A stretch of DNA of 64,000 nt. Source: Bacteroidales bacterium M8 (GTDB lineage: Bacteria > Bacteroidota > Bacteroidia > Bacteroidales > Muribaculaceae). The DNA is taken from NCBI GenBank assembly GCA_001689495.1, contig LUJS01000015.1, forward strand, positions 49,120-113,119, given 5' to 3'. The position numbers and the translations under genes are program-made. The notes under the pieces were generated by a model. That model was not told the DNA's origin, ran no database searches, and saw only the letters and a program-made list of their open reading frames with translations. Positions 33,570 to 42,301 of the stretch are shown one piece after another (the first letter of the stretch is position 1; each line of letters starts with the position of its first letter).

Positions 33570-34661
33570 TTGATGTCATTTACCGGATCAATCAAACTGT
33601 CGCGGCTCGCCTGTGCGTTGGCCGTGGCCCCGCTGTTGGCGATGGCGGGCTGTGCCGGGTCTGAGAAGACCGAGACCGGAACAATAGTCCATAATGTCTT
33701 TGTGGTGAATCCCTTGCCGGCCGGAGCCGAGGGGTCCGTATCGCTCCCCGCGACTGTCGAGGAGGGGCGCACCATCTCCGTGGGATTCAAGACCGCGGGC
33801 CAGATCAAGCGCATACTTGTCAAGGAGGGCTCGCATGTCGCGGCCGGACAGCTTGTCGCGGTGCTCGACACGGTGGATTATGCGCTGGGCGTATCGACCC
33901 TGCGCGAGAAATATGCCCAGTTGCTCTCCGAGACCGAGCGCCACACCAAGCTGCATGCCTCGGGCAACATGAGCGACAATGATTACGAGAAGGCAACCTC
34001 GGGCCTGCGCCAGCTGGCATTGCAGCTCAAGGTCGAGGAAAATCGTCTCAGCTACTGCCGCCTCACGTCGCCAGCCTCGGGAATAGTGACCAAGGTCAAC
34101 TTCGAGAACTCTGAGATGGTCGATGCGGGCACCCCTGTCATCGAGCTCATGGACAACAGCAGCCTCGAGGCCGTGGTCGACCTGCCCGTGCGTCTTTATG
34201 CCGCCCGCGATCGTTTCGAGAGCTTTACCGGCATCTCGTCCCTCGACCCCTCGCGTCAGGTGCGGCTGCAGATGCTCAGCCTCACGCCCCGCGCCGACAA
34301 CAGCCAGCTCTATCGCCTGCGTCTGGGCGTCCCCGCGGGCTCGGGCTTCACCTCGGGCATGAACATCACCGTGAGGATCAATAGCCTGACGTCGGGCAAC
34401 AGGTCGGTGACTGTGCCCCTCAGCTCGGTGTTCGACAAGTCGGGACATCAGTATGTCTGGGTGGTCAATCCCGCCGACTCGGTTGTCCGTGCCGCCGAGG
34501 TCAAGGTGTCAGGTACGGGCGAGGGTGGTGTCGTAGACATCGTCTCGGGCATAACTGACCAAGACATCATAGTGCGTGCCGGCGTGCATCATCTTGTCGA
34601 CGGCGAGAAGGTAAACATCCTTCCCGGCGAGTCTGAAACCAATCCGGGCAACATACTCTGA
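33570..34661 (+). CDS. RND efflux periplasmic adaptor (HlyD/MFP), lipoprotein
   Basis: Links the inner-membrane pump to the outer-membrane channel. The 363-residue protein has a lipoprotein signal (LLAMAGCAGSEK). It then has a beta-barrel/lipoyl half (EGSHVAAGQLVAVLDTVDY near 86-104), a helical hairpin (~110-160; YAQLLSETERHTKLHASGNMSDNDYEKA), the returning lipoyl half (SPASGIVTKVNFENSEMVDAG) and a membrane-proximal domain with VPLSSVFDKSGHQYVWVV. The stop overlaps the pump start (TGATG). First gene of a three-gene operon. Confidence 0.92.
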   Translation: MMSFTGSIKLSRLACALAVAPLLAMAGCAGSEKTETGTIVHNVFVVNPLPAGAEGSVSLPATVEEGRTISVGFKTAGQIKRILVKEGSHVAAGQLVAVLDTVDYALGVSTLREKYAQLLSETERHTKLHASGNMSDNDYEKATSGLRQLALQLKVEENRLSYCRLTSPASGIVTKVNFENSEMVDAGTPVIELMDNSSLEAVVDLPVRLYAARDRFESFTGISSLDPSRQVRLQMLSLTPRADNSQLYRLRLGVPAGSGFTSGMNITVRINSLTSGNRSVTVPLSSVFDKSGHQYVWVVNPADSVVRAAEVKVSGTGEGGVVDIVSGITDQDIIVRAGVHHLVDGEKVNILPGESETNPGNIL

Positions 34662-37600
34662 TGGACAGGCTGCCTAAATTCTTCATCGGCCGACCGACGC
34701 TGTTCTGGTCGCTGGTGGTGGGCATACTCGTGCTGGGTGTGCTCAGTTACATGCGCATGCCCAAGCTCGAGGACCCCGCGGTGCCGGTCAAGCAGGTCAG
34801 CGTGGTCGCGCTCTATCCCGGTGCCGACGTCACGTCCGTCGAGCTTGACGTGGCTGTTCCCCTCGAGGATGCCCTGCGCACCATGCCCGACGTGCGCAAG
34901 ATCAAGACCGATGTCATGCCGGGCCGCGCCCTCATCGGCGTCGAGTTCGAGATGGAGCTCCCGATGACCGAGCTCGAGCAGCATTTCGATCTCACCCGCC
35001 GCAAGGTCTCCGATGCCGCCATGCGTCTGCCGCAGGGGGCCATGGAGCCCATCGTCATCGACGACATGATGGATGTCTACGGTCTGCTCTACGCCTTCAC
35101 GGGCGACGGGTATACCCCCAAGGAACTCGAGAAATATGCCAAGCTGCTGCGCCGCGAGCTGCTGACTGTCAGCGGTGTCAAGCGAGTCAACATCGGTGGC
35201 ACCCGCTCGGAGGTCATCGACATCGAATTCACCCCCGACTATCTCAAGGCCAACGGCCTGATGCCCATGCAGCTCATGATGAGCCTGCAGAGCGCCACCG
35301 GCATGGTCAACGGCGGTGTGGTGCCCTCGGGCGACAGACGCATGACCGTCGAGGTGACCGAGGGCATCGAGTCTGTCGGCGATGTGGCCGACCTGCTGCT
35401 TGACACCCCCTCGGGACGCAAGATCAGGCTTGGTGACTTGGCCAAGGTGACACGCCGCTACGAGGAGCCCCGGCGCAATGCCATCTATGTCAATGACGAG
35501 TCGGCGCTGACAGTGGCCATCACCCTCGAGAACTCGGCCATCGTGCCCGATGTCGGCAAGGCCGTGGACGCCAAGATCGCCGAGGTGATGCAGCGTTTCC
35601 CCGTGGGTATTGAGACGGAAAAGATATTCTTCCAGCCCGACAAGGTCGACGAGGCCATGAGCGGATTCATGCTCAACCTGCTCGAGTCCGTGCTGATTGT
35701 TGTTCTGGTGCTGATGCTCTCGATGGGTTGGCGCTCGGGCGTCATCATCGGCTTCGGCCTCGTGCTGACCGTCGCCCTCTCGTTCCCCATACTCTCGGCC
35801 CTCGGCACCACGCTGCAGCGCATATCGCTCGGCGCCTTCATCGTGGCCATGGGCATGCTTGTCGACAACTCGGTCGTCATTATGGACGGCATTCTCATGG
35901 ACCGATCGCGCGGACTGCCCCAAGACCAATATCTGTTCAGGATAGGGCGCAACACCGCGATGCCCCTGCTCGGAGCCACCATAATCGCGGCCTGTACCTT
36001 CCTCCCCATCTACCTGACCCCCGGCTCGGCTGGCGAGTTTGCCGGCGACCTGTTCATCGTGATATGCGTCAGCCTGCTTGCCAGCTGGATTCTCGCGCTG
36101 GTTCAGGTGCCGTTCTGCGCCAAGTCTTGGCTCGGACCGATCAAGAAGGACTCAGGCAAGACCAACACCACCGGCTATCCCGACGGCGTGGTCTACCGCG
36201 CCATCCGCAATATTGTCGAGTGGCTTGTTGGCCACCGCTTCATCGCCATCGCCGGAGCGCTGCTCCTGCTTGCCGCCGCCGGATTCGGCATGACCAAGGT
36301 CCGCTCGGTCTTCTTCCCCGACTTCGATTACAAGCAGTTTGTCGTCGAGTGCTATTTCCCCACCTCCGACGATGCCGACAAGGTCGACGCCCGCATCCAC
36401 GCGCTGGCCGATTCGGTGCGCCGCATGGACCACGTGGACCGCGTCATCGTCAGTACCGGCGGAGCCCCCGCGCGTTATTGCTTTGTCAGGCCGATGCCTA
36501 CGGGTGGCGACAACTATGCCGAGCTTATCGTAGACTGCAAGGACTTCAACACCATGCAGCAGATGACCCACGAGGTGCGTCGCAAGCTGCGCGACATCGC
36601 CCCCGACGCATACGTCCGCACCCGCAAGTACAACTTCTCCATCAGCTCGTCGCATACAGTCGAGGTCGAGTTTGCCGGCCCCGACCCTGAGGTGCTGCGC
36701 GGCCTGTCGGCTCAGGCCGAGGAGATAATGCGCGGTTGCGAGTATATTGACCCCTATTCGGTCCAGAACAACTGGCACCCCCATGCGCCCGTGCTGCAGT
36801 TCGACTTCTCGCAGCCCGATGCCCAGCGTGCCGGCGTGAGCCGTTCGGATGTCGGCAACGCCCTGCAGGCCGCCACTGACGGCTATGCCGTGGGCGCGCT
36901 CTATGACGGCGACAACATATTGCCGATACGCATATTGATGCGCAATCCCGACGGGTCACGTCTGTCGCAGTTGACCTCGATACCCGTCTGGTCTGCCGCC
37001 AACGTCAAGGTTGATCCCTCGCAGATTCAGGGACTGATGACCGGCGCCGCCTCGCCCGACGAGATTCAGCGCCGCATGTTCTCGACGACGCTGCTCGGCA
37101 ATGTCGTGGACAGCGCGTCGCTCAGGTATGCCGACGACTACATCTATCGTTACAACGGACAGCGCGCCATTCAGGCCGAGGCCGACCCCGATCCCCTCAA
37201 TCCCGAAGCCACTCCCGCCAAGGTGCTTGCCGAGATAACCGAACGCATCGAGGCCATACCCCTGCCTCCCGGATACTCGATGCGCTTTGTGGGCGAGGGC
37301 GAGATCTCGGGCGAGGCCACCGGGCTCGTGCTCGGTTTCATACCCATGATCCTGATGATAGTGTTCACGGTGCTTCTGCTCCTGTTCAACGACTGGAAGA
37401 AGATTTTCGTGATACTGATTTGCTTCCCGTTCGTCATCTGCGGCATCGCCCCGATGCTGCTGCTCACCGAGACGCCGTTCACGTTCCTCGCCATACTCGG
37501 CTGCATGGGCCTGATAGGCATGATGGTCAAGAACTCGATAGTCCTTGTCGACGAGATAGGGCGCCTGCGCACTGCCGAGCATGTCCCGGCATACGATGCC

Positions 37601-37804
37601 GTGATACGCGCCACGCTGAGCCGCGTGCGTCCCGTGATGCTTGCGTCGTTCACTACCATCCTCGGCATGATACCTCTGATTTTCGATGCCATGTACGGCT
37701 CTTTGGCCGTGACCGTGATCGGAGGCCTGTTCATCGGCACGGTCGTCACGCTGATGCTGCTGCCGCTGTTCTATTCTATAATCTTTAAAGTGAGAAAGCA
37801 ATGA
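34661..37804 (+). CDS. RND family efflux pump, inner-membrane subunit
   Basis: A proton-driven exporter of 1047 residues with the standard 12-helix, two-periplasmic-loop layout of the AcrB superfamily. The N-terminus is PKFFIGRPTLFWSLVVGILVLG, followed by PGADVTSVELDVAVPLEDA. Helix 4 carries FIVAMGMLVDNSVVIMDG, with one Asp in the proton-relay position and Asn in the second. The last helices include LGCMGLIGMMVKNSIVLVDEI. This form is common in a Bacteroidetes subgroup whose substrates are not defined (drugs, bile acids or lipids are possible). It overlaps the TolC-like gene by 4 bp. Confidence 0.93.
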   Translation: MDRLPKFFIGRPTLFWSLVVGILVLGVLSYMRMPKLEDPAVPVKQVSVVALYPGADVTSVELDVAVPLEDALRTMPDVRKIKTDVMPGRALIGVEFEMELPMTELEQHFDLTRRKVSDAAMRLPQGAMEPIVIDDMMDVYGLLYAFTGDGYTPKELEKYAKLLRRELLTVSGVKRVNIGGTRSEVIDIEFTPDYLKANGLMPMQLMMSLQSATGMVNGGVVPSGDRRMTVEVTEGIESVGDVADLLLDTPSGRKIRLGDLAKVTRRYEEPRRNAIYVNDESALTVAITLENSAIVPDVGKAVDAKIAEVMQRFPVGIETEKIFFQPDKVDEAMSGFMLNLLESVLIVVLVLMLSMGWRSGVIIGFGLVLTVALSFPILSALGTTLQRISLGAFIVAMGMLVDNSVVIMDGILMDRSRGLPQDQYLFRIGRNTAMPLLGATIIAACTFLPIYLTPGSAGEFAGDLFIVICVSLLASWILALVQVPFCAKSWLGPIKKDSGKTNTTGYPDGVVYRAIRNIVEWLVGHRFIAIAGALLLLAAAGFGMTKVRSVFFPDFDYKQFVVECYFPTSDDADKVDARIHALADSVRRMDHVDRVIVSTGGAPARYCFVRPMPTGGDNYAELIVDCKDFNTMQQMTHEVRRKLRDIAPDAYVRTRKYNFSISSSHTVEVEFAGPDPEVLRGLSAQAEEIMRGCEYIDPYSVQNNWHPHAPVLQFDFSQPDAQRAGVSRSDVGNALQAATDGYAVGALYDGDNILPIRILMRNPDGSRLSQLTSIPVWSAANVKVDPSQIQGLMTGAASPDEIQRRMFSTTLLGNVVDSASLRYADDYIYRYNGQRAIQAEADPDPLNPEATPAKVLAEITERIEAIPLPPGYSMRFVGEGEISGEATGLVLGFIPMILMIVFTVLLLLFNDWKKIFVILICFPFVICGIAPMLLLTETPFTFLAILGCMGLIGMMVKNSIVLVDEIGRLRTAEHVPAYDAVIRATLSRVRPVMLASFTTILGMIPLIFDAMYGSLAVTVIGGLFIGTVVTLMLLPLFYSIIFKVRKQ

Positions 37805-39102
37805 GAATACAGTTTTTGCTTTTCGCCGCGCTCGTCTCGGCCTTTGCCGGGGTCTCGGCCATGACCATCGACGTCGACAAGGCCGTGGAGATTGCTCTCG
37901 AGAATTCCGAGGAGCTGCGTGCCGCCAAGAATGCCGTTACGCAGTCCAAGCTCGACAAGAAGGTGGCAAGGACGGCATATCTGCCCAACTTCAGCGGCTC
38001 GGCCACGGGTATGTGCATGTTGCCCGACTATGAGGACATGGGCATGAAGCTGAGAATGAAGGGTGTCTACATGGCCGGAATCAGCCTGCAGCAGCCGGTT
38101 TTTGCCGGTGGCAAGATCGTGGCCGCCAACCGTCTCGCGGGCATCGGCGCCAGAGTCGCCGCCGAGCGCCTGCGCCAGACCGAGATTTCGGTCAAGGCCA
38201 ATGCCGAGACATCATACTGGAGCTATGTTGCCGTACTCTCCAAGGTCGAGATGATGCGCAGCTATCGCGCGCAGGTGGATACGGCCTACACCATGACCCG
38301 CAACGCTGTCGATGCCGGCATGGCCACGCGCAACGACCTGTTGCGCATGGAGGCGCGTAGATCGCAGGTCATCTATCAGCAGGAACAGGTATCGGGCGGT
38401 GCCGATCTGTGCCGTATGGCCCTCTGCGACGCGCTCGGACTCCCTTACGACACACCCATCGAGGTGGCCGACACCGAGATTGCCGAGGAGATTCCCGCCG
38501 GTCTCGGCATATACGACCCCGAACAGAGGCCCGAGATAAGGATGATGCATGCCGACATCGAGGCCAAGGAGCAGCAGGTGCGCATGACGAGGGCCGATTT
38601 CCTGCCGCAGCTCGGCCTGCAGGCCGGATGGAGCGCCTATGGCGGCGTCAAGATGGACATGATGACTCAGGGGCCCGACGGCAACTATTATCCCGTCTCG
38701 AACAAGATCAACGGCAACAGCTGGTCAATCATGCTTGGCCTTCAGGTGCCTATCTTCCATTGGGGCGAGGGCATCAACAAGGTGAAGCGTGCCCGTCTTG
38801 ATGTTGAGAACGCCCGCCTTAACCTCGAGAACAATTCGCGCAAACTTGACCTGCAGGTGCGTCAGGCCGTCTCCAACATACGCACCGGCGTCGAACTGTT
38901 GCGCTCGGCCAAGGACGCGCTCACGCAGGCCGAGGCCGCTCTGAAATCGACCACCGAATCCTACTCGCTGGGTATGGCCCCCGTCACCGACCTGCTCGAT
39001 GCCCAGAGCCAGTGGCACACGGCCCGTGCATCGCTCACCGAGGCCCGCGCGCAACTGCGCATACATATCGTGGACTACTACGCCGCCACCGCACAGCTAT
39101 AA
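37801..39102 (+). CDS. TolC-family outer-membrane efflux channel
   Basis: The 433-residue protein has a signal peptide (MRIQFLLFAALVSAFAGVSA) and the internal duplication of long helical hairpins expected for TolC proteins: residues ~30-210 (IALENSEELRAAKNAVTQSK, NAVDAGMATRNDLLRMEARRS) and ~225-425 (YDPEQRPEIRMMHADIEAKE, SYSLGMAPVTDLLDAQSQWH). It closes the first RND operon, overlapping the pump gene by 4 bp, and is followed by a strong hairpin. Confidence 0.93.
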   Translation: MRIQFLLFAALVSAFAGVSAMTIDVDKAVEIALENSEELRAAKNAVTQSKLDKKVARTAYLPNFSGSATGMCMLPDYEDMGMKLRMKGVYMAGISLQQPVFAGGKIVAANRLAGIGARVAAERLRQTEISVKANAETSYWSYVAVLSKVEMMRSYRAQVDTAYTMTRNAVDAGMATRNDLLRMEARRSQVIYQQEQVSGGADLCRMALCDALGLPYDTPIEVADTEIAEEIPAGLGIYDPEQRPEIRMMHADIEAKEQQVRMTRADFLPQLGLQAGWSAYGGVKMDMMTQGPDGNYYPVSNKINGNSWSIMLGLQVPIFHWGEGINKVKRARLDVENARLNLENNSRKLDLQVRQAVSNIRTGVELLRSAKDALTQAEAALKSTTESYSLGMAPVTDLLDAQSQWHTARASLTEARAQLRIHIVDYYAATAQL

Positions 39103-39113
39103 TCTCCCCGATC

Positions 39114-39157
39114 AGAACATCGCCCCAAAAGTGAGACCACTTTTGGGGCGATGTTCT
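39114..39157. terminator. Strong terminator after the first RND operon
   Basis: A perfect 20-bp stem (39114-39133 with 39138-39157) with a 4-nt AGAC loop; the arm contains CGCCCCAAAAGTG. It starts 12 bp after the TolC-like stop and is followed by TCTATTTG on the plus strand. It also serves the convergent nuclease gene, whose stop is 25 bp beyond. Confidence 0.9.
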
Positions 39158-39181
39158 TCTATTTGCCGGTATCCTTTTCTG

Positions 39182-40561
39182 TTATTTCATGCAGGCATCT
39201 ACGAGTTTTTCATATTTGTGGAGTTTCGAGACAAGAGCGTCTATCTGAAGATTTCCATTGCCGAAGATTTCTTCCGTAGGCACTACTCCGATAGTCATGT
39301 ACGTGCCGCATCCAAAACGAGAGGGCCTGTTCAAGGGGATATTCATTCGCTGAGCTCTGTCCATGAGCAGAGAGTGATATTTCTCTCTTATTTCAGTACG
39401 ACCTTCCCTGTCTCCACAGTACTCTATTTTTATGCATAGTTTACGTCCCTCGAACTGGAGATACATTCGCACGTTATCATTTTCATTGTCCATGAAGTGC
39501 CACCACAGTCCAAGAAAACCGCCATTAGGGTTTGGGACGTAATCCCAAGATTCGACCTTGATGTCCTTCTCGAGCCTTTTGAAGAAGCCTTGCCACTGAT
39601 ACCATTCCCACTCTTCAACAGGCTTGGACAGATATTCTTGTGTCGCGCTCTCAATTTCTTCAAGATGTCGTGCAAAATTCTCGACAAGAACATTGCCTCG
39701 ATAGGTATGCAATATGCTGATAATATCGCATCTTGTCAGCGTCTTGTAACCCTTTTGCCGGATAATTTCAAGTATGCTCTCCGGTTCATTGTCAGATTTG
39801 AAATAGACATACGCAAATTTCTTACGTCTGCCTGTGTATTCTTCATTAACAATTTCCATATAGCGTAGTAGCTGATCGTCGTGCTCGGTAGTGGAGGTCT
39901 TATCTTCGACGACAAGAACTGCATTGTCATTTATTTCGACCAGAATGTCAATGTTTTTCCGTTGTTTCAATACCGACACACTGTGGATCTCCGATGCTGA
40001 AATGTCGGAGAACTTAGACAACAAGGACTTTGCTGTCAGGCATAATGACTCATCAACAGACAGGTATTTGTCATCGGCCCAACTGAATAGATAGCAAAGT
40101 ATGGCATCCTGACTTAGTTCGGATGTTGCATAATCGAAGATGTTCGGCGTCAAGCCGGTTTCGTCTCCACAGGGTATGTCAGAATTAAGCAATGAATTTA
40201 TTTCGCGAATACGAGTCATATATAATTGCATGTTGTCTCTTAAGAATGCATCAAGCGTCGCGACATCATTCTGAGAAACAACCAACTCTTTCAGGGTGCT
40301 TCTATGTCCGGTTATGCGTGAAATAATGAGTGTGGCAAGGTCGAGGACGCGCCATAATGGCAATTCTTCGCTTTGACGTGACCATCCGCCATCTTCTCTT
40401 TTGCGAAACACTTTTGCAGAGATGTCTTCATTATTCCACTGGGCTTTGCCAATGGACAAGAACTCGGCATCTCCGGCACCGGCGTGCTTGTCGGCAGCCA
40501 TATAGTCAACACCGATTATGGGTTTATGACTAAGATGGTGGGGAATATTATCAATACTCAT
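39182..40561 (-). CDS. PD-(D/E)XK nuclease superfamily protein
   Basis: A 459-residue protein, more AT-rich than the efflux genes around it. The middle has a PD-(D/E)XK core resembling the PDDEXK_4 family: ELSQDAILCYLFSWAD near 148-163, then NIDILVEI (D205), VLVVEDKTSTTEHDDQLLRY with E219-x-K221 and the QLxRY tail. The N-terminal ~130 residues and C-terminal ~150 (GFFKRLEKDIKVESWDYVPN) are other, unassigned domains. It might be a stand-alone defence nuclease or a regulator that lost activity; the catalytic residues look complete. A small gene lies 118 bp upstream on the same strand. Confidence 0.78.
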   Translation of the reverse strand: MSIDNIPHHLSHKPIIGVDYMAADKHAGAGDAEFLSIGKAQWNNEDISAKVFRKREDGGWSRQSEELPLWRVLDLATLIISRITGHRSTLKELVVSQNDVATLDAFLRDNMQLYMTRIREINSLLNSDIPCGDETGLTPNIFDYATSELSQDAILCYLFSWADDKYLSVDESLCLTAKSLLSKFSDISASEIHSVSVLKQRKNIDILVEINDNAVLVVEDKTSTTEHDDQLLRYMEIVNEEYTGRRKKFAYVYFKSDNEPESILEIIRQKGYKTLTRCDIISILHTYRGNVLVENFARHLEEIESATQEYLSKPVEEWEWYQWQGFFKRLEKDIKVESWDYVPNPNGGFLGLWWHFMDNENDNVRMYLQFEGRKLCIKIEYCGDREGRTEIREKYHSLLMDRAQRMNIPLNRPSRFGCGTYMTIGVVPTEEIFGNGNLQIDALVSKLHKYEKLVDACMK

Positions 40562-40581
40562 GGTAAATTAGATTGTGTCTA

Positions 40582-40589
40582 CAAATCTA
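40582..40589 (-). promoter_or_regulatory. -7 box of the PD-(D/E)XK nuclease gene
   Basis: TAGATTTG on the minus strand, 20 bp upstream of the start. Further upstream a 9-bp inverted repeat (TTTGGAAAA near 40599-40607 with its complement at 40654-40662) could be a regulator site. No -33 TTTG was found. Confidence 0.5.
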
Positions 40590-40679
40590 AGAATTTGTTT
40601 TGGAAAAGATTACTTTTTCTAAACAAAATATTTGCAGCGTTTTACTGAAATTGTTTTCCAAATTGTTGCCGATTTCAAA

Positions 40680-40916
40680 TTACCATCCTCCAAGTTCATC
40701 GGCAGCCTTCTGCAACGAGTCTTTCAGCTCCTCGAGCGTATAAGTATTTCCTTGGACTCGATTGGCGGCTATGATGCGTTTCTCCTCCTCGGTCGGTTCG
40801 GGTAGATCGACCATATACACACGACAAGGCCCGTTTTTTCTGGCGATGTGATTTTTCCATAACTCCGCCATTAGATTCCTGATGCCATCAGGCGACTTTA
40901 TCCTTTCTATTTCCAT
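40680..40916 (-). CDS. Small acidic-basic protein of unknown function (78 aa)
   Basis: Starts MEIERIKSPDGIRNLMAELW, with a central Pro/Glu segment (VDLPEPTEEEKRIIAAN) and a C-terminal amphipathic helix (TLEELKDSLQKAADELGGW). No family recognised. A TAACTTTG -7 box 20 bp upstream supports it as a real gene. It is on the same strand as the PD-(D/E)XK nuclease gene and separated by 118 bp, so the two may form a small accessory unit, although each has its own -7 box. Confidence 0.65.
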   Translation of the reverse strand: MEIERIKSPDGIRNLMAELWKNHIARKNGPCRVYMVDLPEPTEEEKRIIAANRVQGNTYTLEELKDSLQKAADELGGW

Positions 40917-40936
40917 TGTTTTATTTGATTTTTGTG

Positions 40937-40944
40937 CAAAGTTA
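40937..40944 (-). promoter_or_regulatory. -7 box of the 78-aa gene
   Basis: TAACTTTG on the minus strand matches TAnnTTTG exactly, 20 bp before the start codon. No -33 element was identified. Confidence 0.55.
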
Positions 40945-41081
40945 CCTGTCGGGTGTCTCGTTTTTTACTACACCATCATCTTTTTTCGAGGAAATGAGGT
41001 TTTTACTGTTAGGCCTCGGTTTTTTGCATCCTGCATGGTGGGGCCGGTGGCCTTGGGAGTTGCCTTTTCGGAGAAATTTTG

Positions 41082-41089
41082 TAACTTTG
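41082..41089 (+). promoter_or_regulatory. -7 box of the metal-efflux operon
   Basis: TAACTTTG lies 72 bp upstream of the adaptor start at 41162. The 216-bp gap between the divergent genes (40945-41161) otherwise shows T-rich tracts but no clear metal-regulator palindrome. Confidence 0.5.
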
Positions 41090-41161
41090 CAACTAATTCA
41101 CCCGAATTGTGTAATACCGCAGTCACGCCGAGTGAGTAATTTTGCGGAAAAAACAAGAAAG

Positions 41162-42289
41162 ATGATTACGAATAGATTCAGTGTTATTTTGACCCTTGTT
41201 CTGGCATGTTCGTGCGCGCATGACCACGAAGCGGCGCACGGCAGGAGTGCTGAGGCCGAAGACCATGCCCACGAGGGTAACGAGATAGTGATAGAACCAG
41301 CCGATGCCGAGAGATATGGCATAGCGACAGAAAAAATAGTTGCCGGACCGTTTGCCGAAGTCGTCAAGGTATCGGGCGAGGTATTGCCCACCGCCTCGGG
41401 CCGTGCCGTTGTGTCGGCCCCGACATCGGGAGTCGTGACCCTTGCCTCGGGGATAACCGACGGCAGTCAGGTCAGGGCCGGGCAGACGGTCGCCACGGTC
41501 TCTGGCAGAGGCATCACTGGCGGTGACGCCAATCAGGCCGCGCTCGCGGCGCTCAATGCCGCCAAGCGCGAGGTCGACCGCCTGACCCCGCTCCTTGCCG
41601 ACGGTCTCGTGACCCGCAAGGAATATAATGACGCGGTGGCCGCCTACGAGGCCGCGCGGGCCTCATACTCGCCCGGAGCCGCCACGGGCTCGGCCACGGC
41701 TCCCCGCGCCGGAGTCATCACGAGGATTCTGGCCGGCGACGGATCGTATGTCGATGCAGGTGCGCCCATAGCCGAGGTCTCGGCGACCTCGCGGCTTACG
41801 CTGCGCGCTCTGCTCCCGGCCTCCGAGGGGGCCTTTCTCCCGCACATCTCCGATGCCGTCATCACGCCTCATTCGGGCGATGCCGTGCGCCTCAGTACCT
41901 TGAACGGCAAGCTCGTGTCGGCATCGGGTGCTACGGCCGCCACCATGCCCGGATACATTCCCGTATATTTCTCTTTCGACAATTCCGACCCCTCAATCGT
42001 CCCCGGCAGCGCCCTCGAGGTCTATCTGTCGTCATCGTCGACCCGTCAGGGGCTTTCCGTCCCGGCCGCCGCGCTGGCCGAGCAGATGGGGCAGATGTTC
42101 GTGTTTGTAAGGAGCTCCGACCACGGATACGAGAAACGTCCAGTCACCACGGGCCGCTCGGACGGCGAGAGGGTGCTGATTGAGTCGGGACTCTCGGAGG
42201 GCGAGGAGGTCGTGACGCGCGGCGCCACGTTCGTCCGTCTGGCCGAGCAGGCCACCGTCGTGCCCGAAGGTCATTCGCATAATCATTAA
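41162..42289 (+). CDS. Heavy-metal RND efflux adaptor (CusB/CzcB-like), His-rich
   Basis: The start at 41162 (MITNRFSVILTLVLACSC) gives a lipoprotein signal; the open frame back to 40916 is not used. The mature N-terminus is rich in His/Asp/Glu (HDHEAAHGRSAEAEDHAHEG) and the C-terminus ends EGHSHNH, both likely metal-binding. Lipoyl/hairpin parts are TDGSQVRAGQTVATVSG and LAALNAAKREVDRLTPLLADGLVTRKEY, then SATAPRAGVITRILAGDGSYVDAG. At 375 residues it fits the family. It is followed 12 bp later by a CusA-type pump. Which metal is exported (Cu, Zn, Co, Ni, Ag) cannot be told. Confidence 0.9.
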   Translation: MITNRFSVILTLVLACSCAHDHEAAHGRSAEAEDHAHEGNEIVIEPADAERYGIATEKIVAGPFAEVVKVSGEVLPTASGRAVVSAPTSGVVTLASGITDGSQVRAGQTVATVSGRGITGGDANQAALAALNAAKREVDRLTPLLADGLVTRKEYNDAVAAYEAARASYSPGAATGSATAPRAGVITRILAGDGSYVDAGAPIAEVSATSRLTLRALLPASEGAFLPHISDAVITPHSGDAVRLSTLNGKLVSASGATAATMPGYIPVYFSFDNSDPSIVPGSALEVYLSSSSTRQGLSVPAAALAEQMGQMFVFVRSSDHGYEKRPVTTGRSDGERVLIESGLSEGEEVVTRGATFVRLAEQATVVPEGHSHNH

Positions 42290-42301
42290 TACCCTGCGGC
42301 G

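Noticed and set aside
34589..35929. 446-codon minus-strand frame opposite the first RND pump
   Set aside because: Shadow of the pump gene; His/Asp-rich by codon complement only.
40916..41161. N-terminal extension of the metal-efflux adaptor
   Set aside because: The start at 41162 gives a lipoprotein signal and lies after the promoter at 41082-41089; the extension overlaps the divergent promoter.
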